A stretch of DNA of 64,000 bases from Microvelia longipes (taxonomy: Eukaryota; Arthropoda; Insecta; Hemiptera; Veliidae): contig JACMZG010001913.1 in assembly GCA_018340805.1 (NCBI GenBank), positions 15,255,487 through 15,319,486 of the forward strand. Direction: 5' to 3'. Positions 1 to 15,348 of this stretch are shown here, piece by piece. The translations under genes and the position numbers were made by a program. Every line of letters starts with the position of its first letter. Position 1 is the stretch's first letter. The notes below the pieces were generated by a model. The model had not been told where the DNA came from. It made no database searches and worked only from the letters and a program-made list of their open reading frames with translations.

Positions 1-372
1 ACCCAAGAGTTTACACGATTAAAGTTTTAAGTCAAGTCACCTTTTCTCCTAGCTTGATTAGCTTAAGTCAAATCATCTCAAGCCTTGCTTACTCGATATC
101 CTTTTTTTATAAACCAAGATCAATTACACTTAATGTACCCGTTTGAAATGTAATAATTTCTATTTCGGGGTTATATTCAACTATTTCATTTTATCGTTAC
201 ATTATAATTTTTAAAGAAATCATTGATTAATTCGATTAATTACTTACTTGGCTGCTATAAGGCTTATTAAACACATATTTAATAATAAAAATTACTTGAC
301 GATTAATAAAAACCGGAAATTATAACACTAAAATAAGACGAATACCGAATAAAAGAATTATAATTCTAAAAA
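1..372. other. AT-rich non-coding DNA, no feature seen
   Basis: No ORF, RNA gene or repeat that I can support. Confidence 0.4.
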
Positions 373-903
373 CTTAGAATAATACTATATATAGAAGGAG
401 CACAGGACCGTAAACACAATGTAATTCCACTGATAACCGAAGCCGGTTGACTGGTGCAACTGTAATGCTGCCAACCTGACAACAAAACATTATTTTAAAT
501 ATTTGTCATAAATATATATTAATGAAGAAAGATCGTAAGAACAAATATAATAACTTAAAAACACCTGCAGAGTATTTAATAAAACTGGTCTTAGATGGCA
601 AAAGGTGGCGGAATACGAGAATCTACATTTTAGTTGACGAGGACTACTATTTGTATATAATTTAATAAATACGTTAAACTACAATTTAAAATGCTTAAAA
701 TTTGTAATGCACCGATATTTATATTAGTATTTTATGAAATCAATCATTAATTAATAATAGAACATAATAATCAGCAACCGGAAGTATTGCCAACTTTTTT
801 TTAGAAAATTGTATATTGTTAGGGTGCAGCATTACTTAGTTGCACCATGAACCGCCTTTCGTGTTATCAGTAGTGCTCCTTCTATATATAGTATTATTCT
901 AAG
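373..903. mobile_element. 531 bp MITE with 8 bp target-site duplication
   Basis: Begins and ends with a perfect 31 bp inverted repeat (outermost CTTAGAATAATACTATATAT); the arms continue imperfectly for about 100 bp. The 8 bp on each side (365-372 and 904-911) are the identical TCTAAAAA, a target duplication. There is no coding capacity. A second copy lies at 57623-58162, also with an 8 bp duplication. An 8 bp duplication fits hAT, P, Merlin or Zisupton DNA transposons; I cannot choose among them. Confidence 0.88.
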
Positions 904-905
904 TC

Positions 906-1765
906 TAAAAATCACGAGAAAGAAAAAATTATCAATCGTGCCAACCTATGAATGACAAATTCTCGATTTTACAAATCTATTCTAAATTTAGAGCTGCGAA
1001 TCTATTGTTAATAAAGCATAAGAAATGTGTATTTATTTTTAAACATATTTTACAAAAATTTTTGAACGCTTTCTCGGATCAAAATAAGACTAGGTACAAA
1101 GATCGACCTTTTAATGTCCCAAACCCTTTTGTTTGTGAAATATGTGTGAGCTCATATATCCACAATAATGACTAAGCAAAAATTTCAAAAAATAAAAAAA
1201 TTAAAAAGATTTTTAAATCTTTTTATACACTTTCACGGGCTGAAATTTTATACACGTGTAATACCATAGAGATATATTACTAGAGGGGTGTATTGGTTGA
1301 ATTCGACTATCTAAATAATAAAATAAATTGAACAGAAATACTATAACTTACATAGTATATCGTTTAAAATACAAATGAAAATACAAACAATTTGCGGGAA
1401 GCCGAAAACAATTTATCTTTACCTTAACTAACTCTTGAAGCAGGTTTTAATGAGGTTACACAAAGCCCCTGAGAGCCCTAAAAAGATGATTCAAGTCTCT
1501 TTATGTATTGAGATATGCTATGCCTTCTCTAGTTAGAAACTCTATGTGTACTAATATATCTGGTGAACAAATATACGAAGTTAAATTGTATTATCGCCAT
1601 TAGTTCTGGTTTTATCGAATGACACATTTAACATAATGTAAAAAAATACGTTTTTTGACTAGTACACTTAGAAATTTGCTTATATCACGGCACTTTGCCA
1701 TTTATATAAACTAGCAATTTGACACTGATGTAGAATATATGGCCACAGAGGGGTGCAGGGACCGG
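906..1765. repeat. dispersed repeat family, copy 1
   Basis: Shares blocks with 31545-32000 and 50440-51020: a GAACGCTTTCTCGGATCAAA-like start, AATGTCCCAAACCC, GAAATATGTGTGA, a middle block with TATTATCGCCATTAGTTCTGG, and an end that contains the CACTTTGCCATTTATATAAA-like string. It carries short spurious ORFs only. Class unknown. A segment at 1430-1530 also matches 24480-24600 and 42690-42840 (reverse relative). Confidence 0.6.
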
Positions 1766-2034
1766 AGTATAATTAACACCCGTTTCGGAGGTCCCTAATA
1801 CAACATATAGGTTTTGCAAGACAACATTTACGGTTGATTACAAATTGTGAATCCGCTTAATATACCTTCTGATTAGATTGTTTGAACTATTGAGCAGACA
1901 TTTTTTTGGAGTGGCTAATCTATAAGTATAGCTAAGCTGTCTAAGCTTCATTAATCTACTATTTGTAGATCGACTGTTATACACCTTAAATTATAAAAAG
2001 ACGAGAATTTGGTCAATAAAGCGACCGACAAGAC

Positions 2035-2360
2035 GAAAAAACCATAATAAATTGCCAAAAACCAAAATTACGGTCGTTGAAAATTAAATTTTAAGTAGGG
2101 TGTCGTTTTCTATGTATATGGGCGCTAAATAGAATAAAACCGGTCCTAAGTCAATGCGACCACTCTAAGTGACCAAAACGTCGAAAAAACCATGATAAAT
2201 CACCGTATAACCTAAAATACGGCCGGTAAACAACAATTTCAAGTGGGGAGTTGTTTTCGATGCTTTTTTGGCCTGTGACTTAAATAAAAATTGTATAGAG
2301 TCTCACGAGTACTCAAGGCCAGTGTACTTGGGTTTGAACCCTGGTAAGGACGATTATTTT
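2035..2360. repeat. dispersed repeat with internal direct duplication, copy 1
   Basis: Two blocks containing AAGTAGGGTGTCGTTTTC-like and AAGTGGGGAGTTGTTTTCGA strings about 130 bp apart. The same two-block arrangement recurs at 44390-44760. Both copies end with a tRNA B-box-like string (GGGTTTGAACCCTGG here), suggesting a Pol III-related retroelement, but no A box was found. Confidence 0.5.
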
Positions 2361-2370
2361 TTTACATTAT

Positions 2371-4225
2371 GTAAAATTTATTAGTGAGTCCCGCCTTTTT
2401 GCAGAATAATCACCTCTTCCCCTCTCATGATCCCAAACTCATTAGCTCATATTTCTTTTGTATATTGTCTAAAATAATGAATGAATTTTATTTATTCTAA
2501 AAAAAATACAAATTTTCAGAGGGTTAATTTCAGTTTCAAGTCTACTCCATGGCAAGAGCCGTCTGGAGGTATTTTCTAAAATAATAAAAACCTACAAAAA
2601 GAAATTGGAACAGAAAAAAACTACAAAATAAAATAAACTTTCTTTTTCCAAATTCCCTTATTGGTATAAGTAATTAAGGGGCGAAAATAAATTATACATT
2701 TAACCAAAAACAGAACTGGATCAAATAACTTGATCGTAATTTCAATAACAATTTTTCGGATGCTTTGACTTGATTTTGATACGTTTTTATATACCTTATA
2801 TGTATATTTTATATGGGATGTTAATTTTATCATTTTTTTAAGTTTATTATTTTACCTATATATGACATGCAATTAATATATTATAGATTATCAGTTTTCA
2901 ATCAGAATTTTAATTACCAAGTTTATATTGTATTATCATAATATTTCATATGTATTTATCTAAGTAAAACGTTTTACTAATTAATCAAATATAAAAAATA
3001 CGTAATTGATGACATCAAATTAATCCGTTCGCGTGAAGTTTAGAGTCTTAAAAGTTATCTATGCTCATCGTAAGCTGGAAGGCTAATTGTTGGTTAAATA
3101 TCCTATTCCTATATTTATTTAACTCTCAAACAGTAATAACTAAATTATTATATCATATTAATTGTTTATCCACTAATAATATTACTAGCACAATCCGTGA
3201 TGATCAAGTATCTTTATTTCATGAATGACTATTAATTTTGAGAAGATAATTTTCGGATATAAAGGGTCATTAAAGACAATATAATTAAGTTAATTGAGTA
3301 TAATAACAGGATCCTTTTTCGGATTATCTTGATATTTTAATATAAATCCGGTTCTTGATTTAACATTACATTTGAATAACAGGTCCACGATGAATATAGT
3401 CAAAATAGGATGTCAAATATAGTATCTCATATTTTTAGTTTATATATCACGTTGTAATTCGCTTTGTCGTAATTTTATACTTCTAAAATAAAGAATTAAT
3501 TTTTATAACAGTTTTATTTACATTTTTATTCCTATTATTGCTTTTGGTTTGAGCGAATATCAGAAGACAGTGAGCTTATTTATTCTTTTAATTTTTAGAA
3601 AATGTAGGGTGAGAAAAAAATTACATGAAAATTATTATATCTTTAAATTAAAATAATGATAACAGTAAATAAGACAATATAATCATAATCATAGAGTATA
3701 GAACAGTAATAGATGATAGAATAGCACATTTTAATAGTAAAATTGGGAATAATGAAGTTAATGAACGATAGAAAAAAGGATAGTGTTAATTTAAAATGAA
3801 AAAGGATTTTCAGGTGAAATCCGTACACCTATAAGTATGTGACGATAAAAATAGCTATAATCATAAATAAGAATATCAGTGCTGAAGTTTTGCTTAAAAA
3901 GTGAAACTAAACTTTTACCTTTAAAATAAAGTTAATGTAAGTCATATTTTTATGATGAAGGCCCCTAATGTATGACAGGTTGCTTAGTTTGAATTATTTA
4001 CTCTTATGGTGTGCCATAAGAGGCGAAATTGTACAATATTACAAATTGTAATATCAATTGAATTAATGAAGACTTTAGTCCTTTTTATTAAAATTTATTG
4101 AGAATAAATTGTTGAAGAGCTTTCGCCCAGAGATCCTGAGTATCTTCAGTTCTTAAAAATGACAAAAATAAAAAAGTTAGAAAATAATAAAATTTTGAAT
4201 GTTTTTTTATGTCATGTGTCTAGTT
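2371..4225. other. AT-rich intergenic DNA, nothing recognised
   Basis: Contains only short chance ORFs. No splice-linked exons, RNA genes or repeats that I can support. Confidence 0.4.
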
Positions 4226-4545
4226 TTAGTGAGGATGGGCGTAGCAAATCCGACGTGGTGAGGATAAGCGTAGTAAACTCGAAGTGGTGAGGATGAGCGT
4301 AGCAAATCCGAAGTGGTGAGGATGGCAAATCCGTAGTGGTGAGGATGAGCGTAAAATCCGAAAGTGGTGAGGATGGGCGTAAGCAAATCCGAAGTGGTGA
4401 GGATGTGCAATCGAGTGAGGATGAGCGTAACAAATCCGAAGTGGTGAGGATGGGCGTAGCAAATCCGAAGTGGTGAGGATGAGCGTAAAATCCGAAGTGG
4501 TGAGGATGGGCGTAGCAAATCCGAGTGGTGAGATGTAGGAATCCA
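4226..4545. repeat. 29 bp tandem repeat (about 11 imperfect units)
   Basis: Unit close to GAGGATGAGCGTAGCAAATC plus CGAAGTGGT, repeated head-to-tail with small deletions. The open frames across it on the minus strand are repeat artefacts. The unit corresponds to a single-copy tail segment of the dispersed element at about 37250-37290, so the array looks like an amplification of that tail. Confidence 0.85.
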
Positions 4546-5374
4546 TGTGAGAAAGAGTTCCGAAGTACCCGTACCCGATTCTATAATGATGATATCACAT
4601 GCGAGTGCGTATAAAAGTTAATATCTTTTAATTAATAGGTACAATTACACTTTCACTAGCCAAGTCAAAAAAAATCTAACATCAAAATATCTCTGGAGTT
4701 TAGTTAGTTATTACATTAAAGGTAGTTATTAACTAGAAAATGTATTGAAAGAAGTTTATAGTATGCATGCTTGAATGCATGTTTGATATGCATGCTTGAA
4801 CCTAGCAAAAAAAACATAAACAAACATTTGAAAATGTTATTTACTCGCATGGATGATCATTTATTTTGGAAAATATGTACAGTTTTGAACTTGAAACTTT
4901 TAGTAAGAAGAAAAAGAAAAATTATATTTTTTAAAATTCCATATTTATGTGATTAAATAGATAAAGCGTTCATTTAAAACTTGGACTTTATTAATTCAGA
5001 GAATATCAAGATTTTTTTGCTTTATTAGCAAATTTCAAATATATGCAAGTAAAGAATTATCTATGTACATACATTATAACTCAAGCACATATAATAAGTG
5101 TTAACTTTTTACTTTTTTTAATTATGAAAGTTTGTTTTGTTTTACTTTCTATACCGAAAAATTAACAGCTAAAAAAGTAAAACTAGATAGTTAAAGAACA
5201 CGCAATGTATTTAAAGCAGTTGTAATCAACATTAAGACAGTATTATTGTAAAACAAGTTTAAAACATAATAACAAACCAAAGTAAGAAAAGACCTGCCAG
5301 AAAAGAAAACCAAGGCAATGCAAAAGTAGATGAGCCAAGGGGTGTCCAAACTTTTTTGTTGGAGTACTCCTTAA
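4546..5374. other. AT-rich intergenic DNA, nothing recognised
   Basis: Apart from the string CCGAAGTACCCGTACCCGAT just after the 29 bp array, which matches the terminus of the 5S-module repeat family, nothing could be assigned. Confidence 0.35.
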
Positions 5375-5463
5375 GATAATTATCACCCCTTAAGATAATT
5401 TTTACCCCTTAAGATAATTTTAACCCCTTAAGATAATTTTTACCCCTTAAGATAATTTTTGGG
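5375..5463. repeat. 20 bp tandem repeat, about 4.5 units
   Basis: Unit CCCCTTAAGATAATTTTTA, nearly perfect head-to-tail copies. No known function. Confidence 0.85.
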
Positions 5464-5626
5464 AACAAACTCCCCCCTCTCTTTTACTGAGCACACTTAT
5501 TTATAGTATCGTAGATAATAGTTAGTATTTTAGAAAACAATTTCACTTATATAACTAATTGAATAAAAAATAAAATGCCTTAAAATGATGTAGATGTAAA
5601 ATTTTAATTGCGCTACATATATTTAT

Positions 5627-5694
5627 ATATATATATATATTATATATATATATATATTATATATATATATAATTATATATATATATATATATAT
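5627..5694. repeat. AT microsatellite
   Basis: Nearly pure (AT)n with a few phase slips. Confidence 0.9.
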
Positions 5695-5712
5695 AACTAA
5701 ACATAAAGAATA

Positions 5713-6770
5713 GTTATTTGTGTAACTAGGCAGGAAAATGAATATTACTGACAATATCGAAGTTAGCCCCCGAGCCGAAGGCGAGGGGTTGCTATCTAAA
5801 TACCTGCAGAGGCGAAGTCGAGCAGGTAATTATCATTTTGACTGACGAGGCAAAGCCGGGAAGGCAAATTACGAGTCAGTAATGTTTCCTTTCCTGCCTC
5901 GTTCCACACAATATTTTATCTGCGAACAGTAATAAATCAATACTAGCATTATTTAAAAACTTATTACGTTTGTATAATGTTTTATATTTACATTTTCTTT
6001 GACTGATAATACAGATCTTATCATCGAGAAAGTTGACAACAGAGTAGCGCTAGATTTTGTGTTTGACAGTTCTTTTTAATACGCTAACAGAAGGTTTTAC
6101 TTACATTCTTAACTTTTTTCCCTGAGCACCATTCTTTGAACACTTCATATGCTTTGAGATACCTACTTCCTGATTTGCCGGGTAGTAGGCTCTCTTTGGC
6201 ATTTGTAGCTATTTCCAAAACACCCGACGGGGTATGTTCGAAAAGTTCGTCTATATCTTCGACGATATTCATCACGAAACGCTATAGAACCGCTATAGAA
6301 TAAACTAACTTTTAAACTGTATTAAATACGGGTTCGTATGATAAAAAGTAGTAGATGACTTGACAAAAAAAGATGAGATGAGAGAAGATGAGACAAAAAA
6401 ACCCTAGACAAAAAGTGTTGCCTTTAAAATAATCAATAAAATTTAATTCTAATTAAAGATTTACATTACAAAACTGTTTTATTTTAATTTTAATTAGTTA
6501 AATAATGTAGTTATTCATTAATTATTCATTATATAAATTATTAAATAAATTCAATAGGCTTTTTATTATTAACTAATCATGTTTACAAATATCATCTATA
6601 AACTTTCTTTACCAGCATAGGCAGGGGCGGCTGGGAAATGCTACTTTCCTACCTAGGCAGGTAAACTGCAGTCATTCATGTCTAATTACCAGCCGATCTG
6701 GGAAATGCTACATTCTCGCCTAAAATTAGTTCAGTAATGCTTCATTTTCCTGCTGTGAGCAGATAAAAAA
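5713..6770 (-). mobile_element. 1 kb element carrying a recombinase-like gene fragment, copy 1
   Basis: Homologous end to end, in inverted orientation, to 25036-26102. Both copies are bounded by GCAGGAAAATG / CATTTTCCTGC inverted ends, and have internal short hairpins and GC-rich CCTCGGCTTCGCCTCGTCAG-like repeats. The core carries a coding remnant (see 6084-6275). The structure suggests a non-autonomous DNA element, but no target duplication was clear. Confidence 0.7.
6084..6275 (-). pseudogene. tyrosine recombinase-like N-terminal fragment (broken)
   Basis: Reads [16 protein letters not shown] then [31 protein letters not shown] and VKNVSKTFC before a stop. The style ([16 protein letters not shown], then in the sister copy [20 protein letters not shown]) resembles the N-terminal core-binding region of Crypton/insect tyrosine-recombinase-like proteins. 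The frame breaks after NVS here; the sister copy reads further but has an internal stop. The catalytic domain is absent, so this is not functional as a recombinase. Confidence 0.5.
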
Positions 6771-7878
6771 ATACACATATGCACATAGAAAAAGAAACAC
6801 GGGACGATGCACCATGATCAGCTACCGTATTGACTCGTAACTCGATAAACAAACCAAAATTTGAATTAAACTATCAAAATAATATAATTTATACAATTTT
6901 ATTAAGTTAAATAAAAATATTAGATGTATTAAATGACTAATAATTAAAATTATTAATTACGTCTTAAGTGCTAACACTTTCGAAAAGAAATTTCCAACAT
7001 CTCACAAACAGTTGATCCTAGAGCATTTTTTTTAAATTTTTAGTTTAGATCCTGCTTTTTCAGCAGTCATTTAGGATCCTTTCCTACCTTTTTAAGAGGT
7101 ACACAAACTTTTCCTACTCAAAAAAACCCTAGAAACCCGAACAATAATTGAAACCAACATGTAACAATAACAATAATAAACCACTAACATGATCTCTAAA
7201 ACTCAATGGTTCAAAGTTCAACAATCCCACAGCTTTACAGTACACCATGTGCGACCTAATAACTAGAGATAAGGAAAATAGCCTATTAATTGCAACTGGG
7301 TTGTCTACTCCCACCTAAAATTAACCGATGCTATTTTCATGACTCATGCTATTTTTACAATAATGCTAGTTATACAATAATGTTGTAATCTTGAATAAAA
7401 GCATTAGAAATAATTAGGGCGAACACATACTTTTCCTTTATACAATGGTATAGTAGGTTAATAAATAGACCATTTTATACTTCCTTTCTCTATGACATAG
7501 ACCAATACTAACACATGTTACAATATTCCGTAGACTTGAACTAACTAAAGCATAATTTTATGTACTTCTAAAGTTAACATACTTACTGACCTTTTATTTA
7601 AATAATTTTAATCCTAATTTCATCCGATACGAATTTCATCCTACATTAATTCAACCGATACGAAAGAATCGGAAGACGTTTTTAAAGAAGGCACAAGAGC
7701 GAAATGAATGTGACCTGCGCACAACCTTTCCGAGTAGGTTACTGGTTTGTTATAGACAGGTTATGTTTAGATCCTTTTTAGGTTATGTTTAGAGCGTGAG
7801 TTTGCAAGTTAATGCGGTAGTACAGTAAATTATCTTTAGAATAAACTGTTTATATACTTAGTGTTAAGTATTAATATA
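6771..7878. other. intergenic DNA upstream of SEM1
   Basis: Must contain the SEM1 promoter and 5' UTR. The last 200 bp are slightly richer in GC (around 7700-7800, AACCTTTCCGAGTAGGTTAC), but no core promoter motif can be named. A short unassigned minus-strand ORF at 7129-7314 looks like chance. Confidence 0.35.
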
Positions 7879-10730
<2,852 letters not shown>

Positions 10731-10836
10731 TTGTGTTAACATTTAATTTATTATAATTTTTTGTACCATAAAACTAACTTTTATATTATAAAATTCTTTT
10801 TTAATTTATTTTTCTAATTGGATATTTCTGAATGTA

Positions 10837-10842
10837 AATAAA
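10837..10842 (+). terminator. SEM1 polyadenylation signal AATAAA
   Basis: A canonical AATAAA hexamer lies 107 nt after the SEM1 stop codon, followed by a GT/T-rich stretch (GGTTGTTC). Position and context fit the cleavage signal of this gene. Confidence 0.6.
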
Positions 10843-12932
10843 GGTTGTTCTACACAAATTAGAAAGCCTTTTTTTATAATTGAGGGAAGTTAAGTTAGCT
10901 CCTATTTCTCTATCTCATAAAACGTCTATGGGGTCAGAAAAGTACTTTAATGTGTCCCTTACATATAGCTTTATTCAAGATCCTGGTGTGGACACAAGTC
11001 AATATCTTACAAGACTTACTGAAAGTTTAAAGATCAGGTTAACATCAAACTAAAAAATAAACAAACTCTAAAACTTGGGTTCGAATGAGCTGACATTTTA
11101 CTTACAAATATATTTTTGTCATTTACACTATAATTTTTCCTCAGTTTTACATACATAAATATATTTAAACAGTCTTAATGTTAAAAAATAATGATTACTT
11201 AAATAAAACTGCACGAGATTCTATTAATAAATTAACAACGACAGAATTAATATATTTTTCACTTCATTGGCTTAATTTTAAATACAAATAATTATCTTTT
11301 TCGTAAATTTGCTTTATAAGGTGAGTTTAGCATAATTTTTATAAGTAAGTAATTATTTGTTGGGTTTACATGATTAGGTGCTTAATTTTTCTTAACTTAA
11401 TTTGCTACTTAAACCTGTTGTTTTCTTGAAATTACTTAAAAATATATATATAAATTTCTATAAAATTATTTTTAGGTAACTGTACAATGATGTGAATATC
11501 TCAATATTAATGCCCGTTTAGAATGGGGATAATCTCTACGGTAACCACCTTAGGTGGTACTTTTCTTTTTTTAAGGTTATTCATTAATTTTTGTTGGGTT
11601 ATTTGTTTCAGATTATTGTTCATCTGTGACTTAACTCAAAAAATCTTAAAAACATAATAGCATCATGATTAACCTTTTTATAATTTTAAAATAATATTTA
11701 GTTGAGTATTTTATTGCTTAAATTAAGTTATGCCGAGTAATAATAATAATTCTTATCAGAAGAAGTCTTTAAGTGTATTGTTTGTTATTTTATTACACAA
11801 CAAAATGCTTTATATTAAACAAATTTTGATCTTGTGGGCTGTCAGCAAAATTTATAATGTCTTACATTTCTTACAAACACAAATCTTACTAACATCTCAC
11901 CATATGCCAAGTTTTTTTTCGATTTGAGAAAGCCTTCGAGAGTTATCATGCGCCATATGTAAGGGTAGAAACGTACATAAATTGTAATTGACGTTTTCGT
12001 CCAACCTTTTATTCTCCATCTTTACTCCATCTAATGTATTTAAACATGAATGTTACTTAACTTCACCCATATTGAAAGTGAATACAAGACATTTGTGTTT
12101 GGCTTAGGAACAACAGAATTAGGAAGGTCCATGAATTGTTCCATTCTATTGGCAGAACCAATAGAACTGTTTCCTGAGAACAACGATAAATTGATTATTT
12201 TAAAAACATACATGCATTATAATATAATTAACAGCAAGAATTTTACTTCTTTAATCTGGACTATTAATAACAAGCCAACAGTTTTCAACAAAAAATCCTA
12301 TATTCAATCTCAAAGTTTATATTTACAGATCCTTAATATTTTATCACAAGAATGAGTCAACAAGGCTTGATTCGTACTCAAAATATTCTAGTTTGGCTAA
12401 AGGGCCAAACAAAATCTAGTTAGGCTGATAAAGTAAACTTAATTCCTCTTTTTTAACACCGGAGCAAATGATTTTTAAGACACTTAATATTTATGTGGTC
12501 CATTGTGTCCAAAATAGAACAACTTAAAACATGTAACACAATTAAAGTAATTCAGTCAAAACCTGAAGGGAACACTTTTGAAGTCGCTATAGTTCCAACT
12601 TTACCTGTTTTTACATGGGATGTTTAATTTATTTTCATTTTTTATAAATAAATTTCCACTTATAACCATTCTTTTTTGTTATGACTAATTTGTTGTAATA
12701 ACCAATTTGTTAGGAAAAAAGTCACTTCTACAGTCTATCGTTCAGTTTAAAAATCCCCAAGGTCATAAGTATTTTGGGGAATGACCAATCAGAGAAGCCG
12801 CTGCCAACCTCTCACTTAAAAAGAGAAAAAAAATCCCTACCGCAATAACTCCTGTAGGGAAAAAACCTTCATCTCGACAATCGTTCACTTTGTTTGTGTT
12901 TCTTCTTTTGATTACATCATTTTGAAAACTAC
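10843..12932. other. intergenic DNA between SEM1 and SZRD1
   Basis: No gene supported. Two unassigned open stretches are noted: 10929-11051 (37-41 codons, ends at a possible GT donor) and 12050-12355 (101 codons, beginning MLLNFTHIESEYKTFVFGLG). The latter could be transposon debris, but I do not recognise a family. Confidence 0.35.
12050..12355 (+). CDS. unassigned 101-codon ORF
   Basis: Uninterrupted frame with fairly balanced amino acid use (LAEPIELFPENNDKLIILKT), longer than most chance frames in this AT-rich DNA and not made of simple repeats. No domain, signal peptide or membrane segment is recognised, and no splice partners or promoter can be shown. It may be a remnant of a mobile element or chance. 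Function unknown. Confidence 0.2.
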   Translation: MLLNFTHIESEYKTFVFGLGTTELGRSMNCSILLAEPIELFPENNDKLIILKTYMHYNIINSKNFTSLIWTINNKPTVFNKKSYIQSQSLYLQILNILSQE

Positions 12933-12946
12933 TTTCAAATTAATAA

Positions 12947-13046
12947 AAGAAAAGAAGTCTCTCCACAAAACAATTGTTTTGTGAAGAGACTTCTTTTCTT
13001 TTATTATTTATGATGGACTCCATTCACGCTCATTCTACTAGTATAC
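12947..13046. mobile_element. 100 bp collapsed family A element with 14 bp duplication
   Basis: Flanked by the identical 14 bp ACTTTCAAATTAAT at 12933-12946 and 13047-13060. The insert is two inverted family A termini joined back-to-back (AGTCTCTCCACAAAACAATT, then the inverse) plus the family end CTCCATTCACGCTCATTCTA. It is the shortest copy here, yet its insertion boundaries are exact. Confidence 0.85.
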
Positions 13047-13335
13047 TTTCAAATTAATCTTAAAAACTATATTTAAAAAAACTAAACAAAAGAATTGTAA
13101 AAAAAACATCGCCAAGAAAATACGGGTAAAATAACCTGATTTGATAACATAGTTTTTTCCCGCTCCCTTCTTGCAGGGATTTTTTTTTCTTAAGAATCAG
13201 TGGTGTCTAAACTAACCTGTCAAGATTTTTAAACTAAATGATAGACTGTAGAGTGTTTTTTTATTGACGAAGAACAATTTATTTGAAGATAAATAATTAG
13301 TCTCTCCTCTAAATAGTATACAAATAAATTTACTC

Positions 13336-13373
13336 GAGAGTTAACTTTCTGCTGCATCAAGCCATCATCAGTC
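13336..13373 (-). ncRNA. candidate minimal hammerhead ribozyme
   Basis: On the minus strand: CTGATGA, extra T, a hairpin closed by GCT/AGC, GAA, then the self-complementary AGTTAACT (stem III) and C at the cleavage position. Stem I is only two pairs. Same layout as the family A copies but a different sequence. Confidence 0.35.
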
Positions 13374-13500
13374 TTTCTCAGGAGTGCTAAGAACGATCTT
13401 TACTTTCCAATCTTCATAGTGCACTATGAGTGTTCTGTAAAAAAATGGAAATTCATTGTCCTGAGAATGACTGATGACAGCCGGATGCAGCAGAAAGTTA
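13336..13500. repeat. foldback element with hammerhead-like arm
   Basis: Inverted arms starting TAACTTTCTGCTGCATC at 13341 and ending with the inverse near 13500; the loop is about 80 bp. Both arms include CTGATGA followed by a hairpin and GAAAGTTA. No coding content. Confidence 0.7.
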
Positions 13501-14985
13501 TTGGATTTCACGGAGCAGCTATTTATATAATTATTTGTAGATCCCCATGTAAAAGAAGTTGCAGGGTTGTTTATAACACAAATATGGATGATTTATAAAA
13601 TGAGCAAATTTTTCCTAAACCTTCCGACGAGAGGAGTCTGAAAGCTTACCCTTCATTAATCGTTAAGTCATATACAGAATATCTTTTGACAGGTTTTACT
13701 ACTACTAAGTATAAATAAAGGCTATACTTTGTATTTACTAATTAATACAATACTTAGCCTTTGTTTCCAATTTATTAACAGAGTTTAAAAAAAATACAAG
13801 TGCTGACAAAAGAAAATTAAAACTTAATTCCTAATAAATTAAAAATGATTTCAATTTAAAATAAAATACTGTCTTAATTATTAACATTATTTTAAAATTT
13901 GCTTAAAAGAAGTAATTAAATTATTACAATAACACACAAACTAATATTTTTTTTAATATGCTTAAATTTAAGTAACATGACATAAAAAGATGTGAGCAAA
14001 CTAATGAGTCTGCAAGTTTTTGCTTGGGATGGTGGGAAACTTCCAAGTTTTTGTACTTATCTAATTAAGTCTCCAAAATCTAAAGGAGCAATATGTTATT
14101 TTTATCAATAACTAAGATAACATTGCAACTTTAAAATCATAGTCAACCTCTGTTTGTAGGTTGTTTAAATTTATGTCTTAAATCCACTGAGACAACATAC
14201 AATATTTGAGTAATAGTCTAAGTCAAAAGGAAGTGTAATCTTTACAACCGGAAGCTCAAATCAAGCTACTATTTTTCATGTTTGAATACACCTCCCTCAA
14301 GTTGTATCTATTTTCAAAGCTTGTTTACATGATAACTTTTAAGCTAAAGCTTACTTTTGAATCCTATTTTGAATAGACATGGAACTAGATTTACAGTTAA
14401 ACTTCAAAGTGGGCCGCTTTAATTTTTGTAACATTTAAATTCTAAAGTGGTCTGTAAATGTAAAAGTTTTTTAATAGAAAATTTGCTAAAGATACACATG
14501 GAATTGAATGATTTAAGAAATCAATCTGCATTAGAATATTTGGTACCAGATAAATATTGAAGCCACTATAGAAAGTGCAAATTTTTACAATATGTTATGA
14601 GTTTATAACTTTGGGCAGAGTATGGTTAGAAGGATTTTTATTAATTAAATCGGTCTTGACAATAATGACAAGTTCTTTGCTAGCTTCCTTCTGGTCTTAA
14701 ATAATCTTTAAAAAAATAATGGTAATGTACTTAATGTATTGTTCTTGGTAGTAAACCAAATTACTAACTTCAGAATAAATTATTATATTTTTATTACGTA
14801 ATAAATCTATTTTTACACAAAGGCTCAGGTTGAGCAAAGTTAATATATACAATATAGAGAGAAGTAAAACTTAATACTGACAGAAGGGGGGCACTGTTTT
14901 ATGACTCCTTAGTTTGAGGTCATCATAACATAATATTTGTTGCCTGATACTAACACTAAAGACTGCCAGACACCAAGAGAATTGT

Positions 14986-14991
14986 TTTATT
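14986..14991 (-). terminator. candidate SZRD1 polyadenylation signal
   Basis: AATAAA on the minus strand about 360 nt past the SZRD1 stop. It is the first exact hexamer I noticed downstream; AT-rich DNA makes chance matches likely. Confidence 0.35.
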
Positions 14992-15348
14992 ATAAAACCA
15001 AAATATGTTAAAAAATATTTTTTTGGTTTGTTAATTTATATTGTTTAATTAAAAATTGAAAATATAATATCATGCAAATTGAATTTTAAATACAACATAC
15101 TTAAAAGGCATTGGAAATAATTTGAGCCAAAAAATTAGAAATAATTAATTTTATGTAAACGTTCTCTAGGTGACAGCCAGAGCTAGAACCTGATTGTAGA
15201 GATATGGCGAAGTAAAAAAACTGGCCTTTACAAAACACCTTATTTCGAAAAAGTTAGAACACTGTGTCCCCTGATCCAACCCGTACTAGTAATAAGTTTT
15301 ACATCTCTTTAATACAAAGATTTGTTTAAAAATAAGGATTTAGTATGA

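Noticed and set aside
4207..4546. Three overlapping minus-strand ORFs rich in HPHHFGF
   Set aside because: Frames through the 29 bp tandem repeat; no non-repetitive protein sequence.
4226..5463. CRISPR-like arrays at the short tandem repeats
   Set aside because: Units are directly adjacent with no unique spacers, and the genome is eukaryotic.
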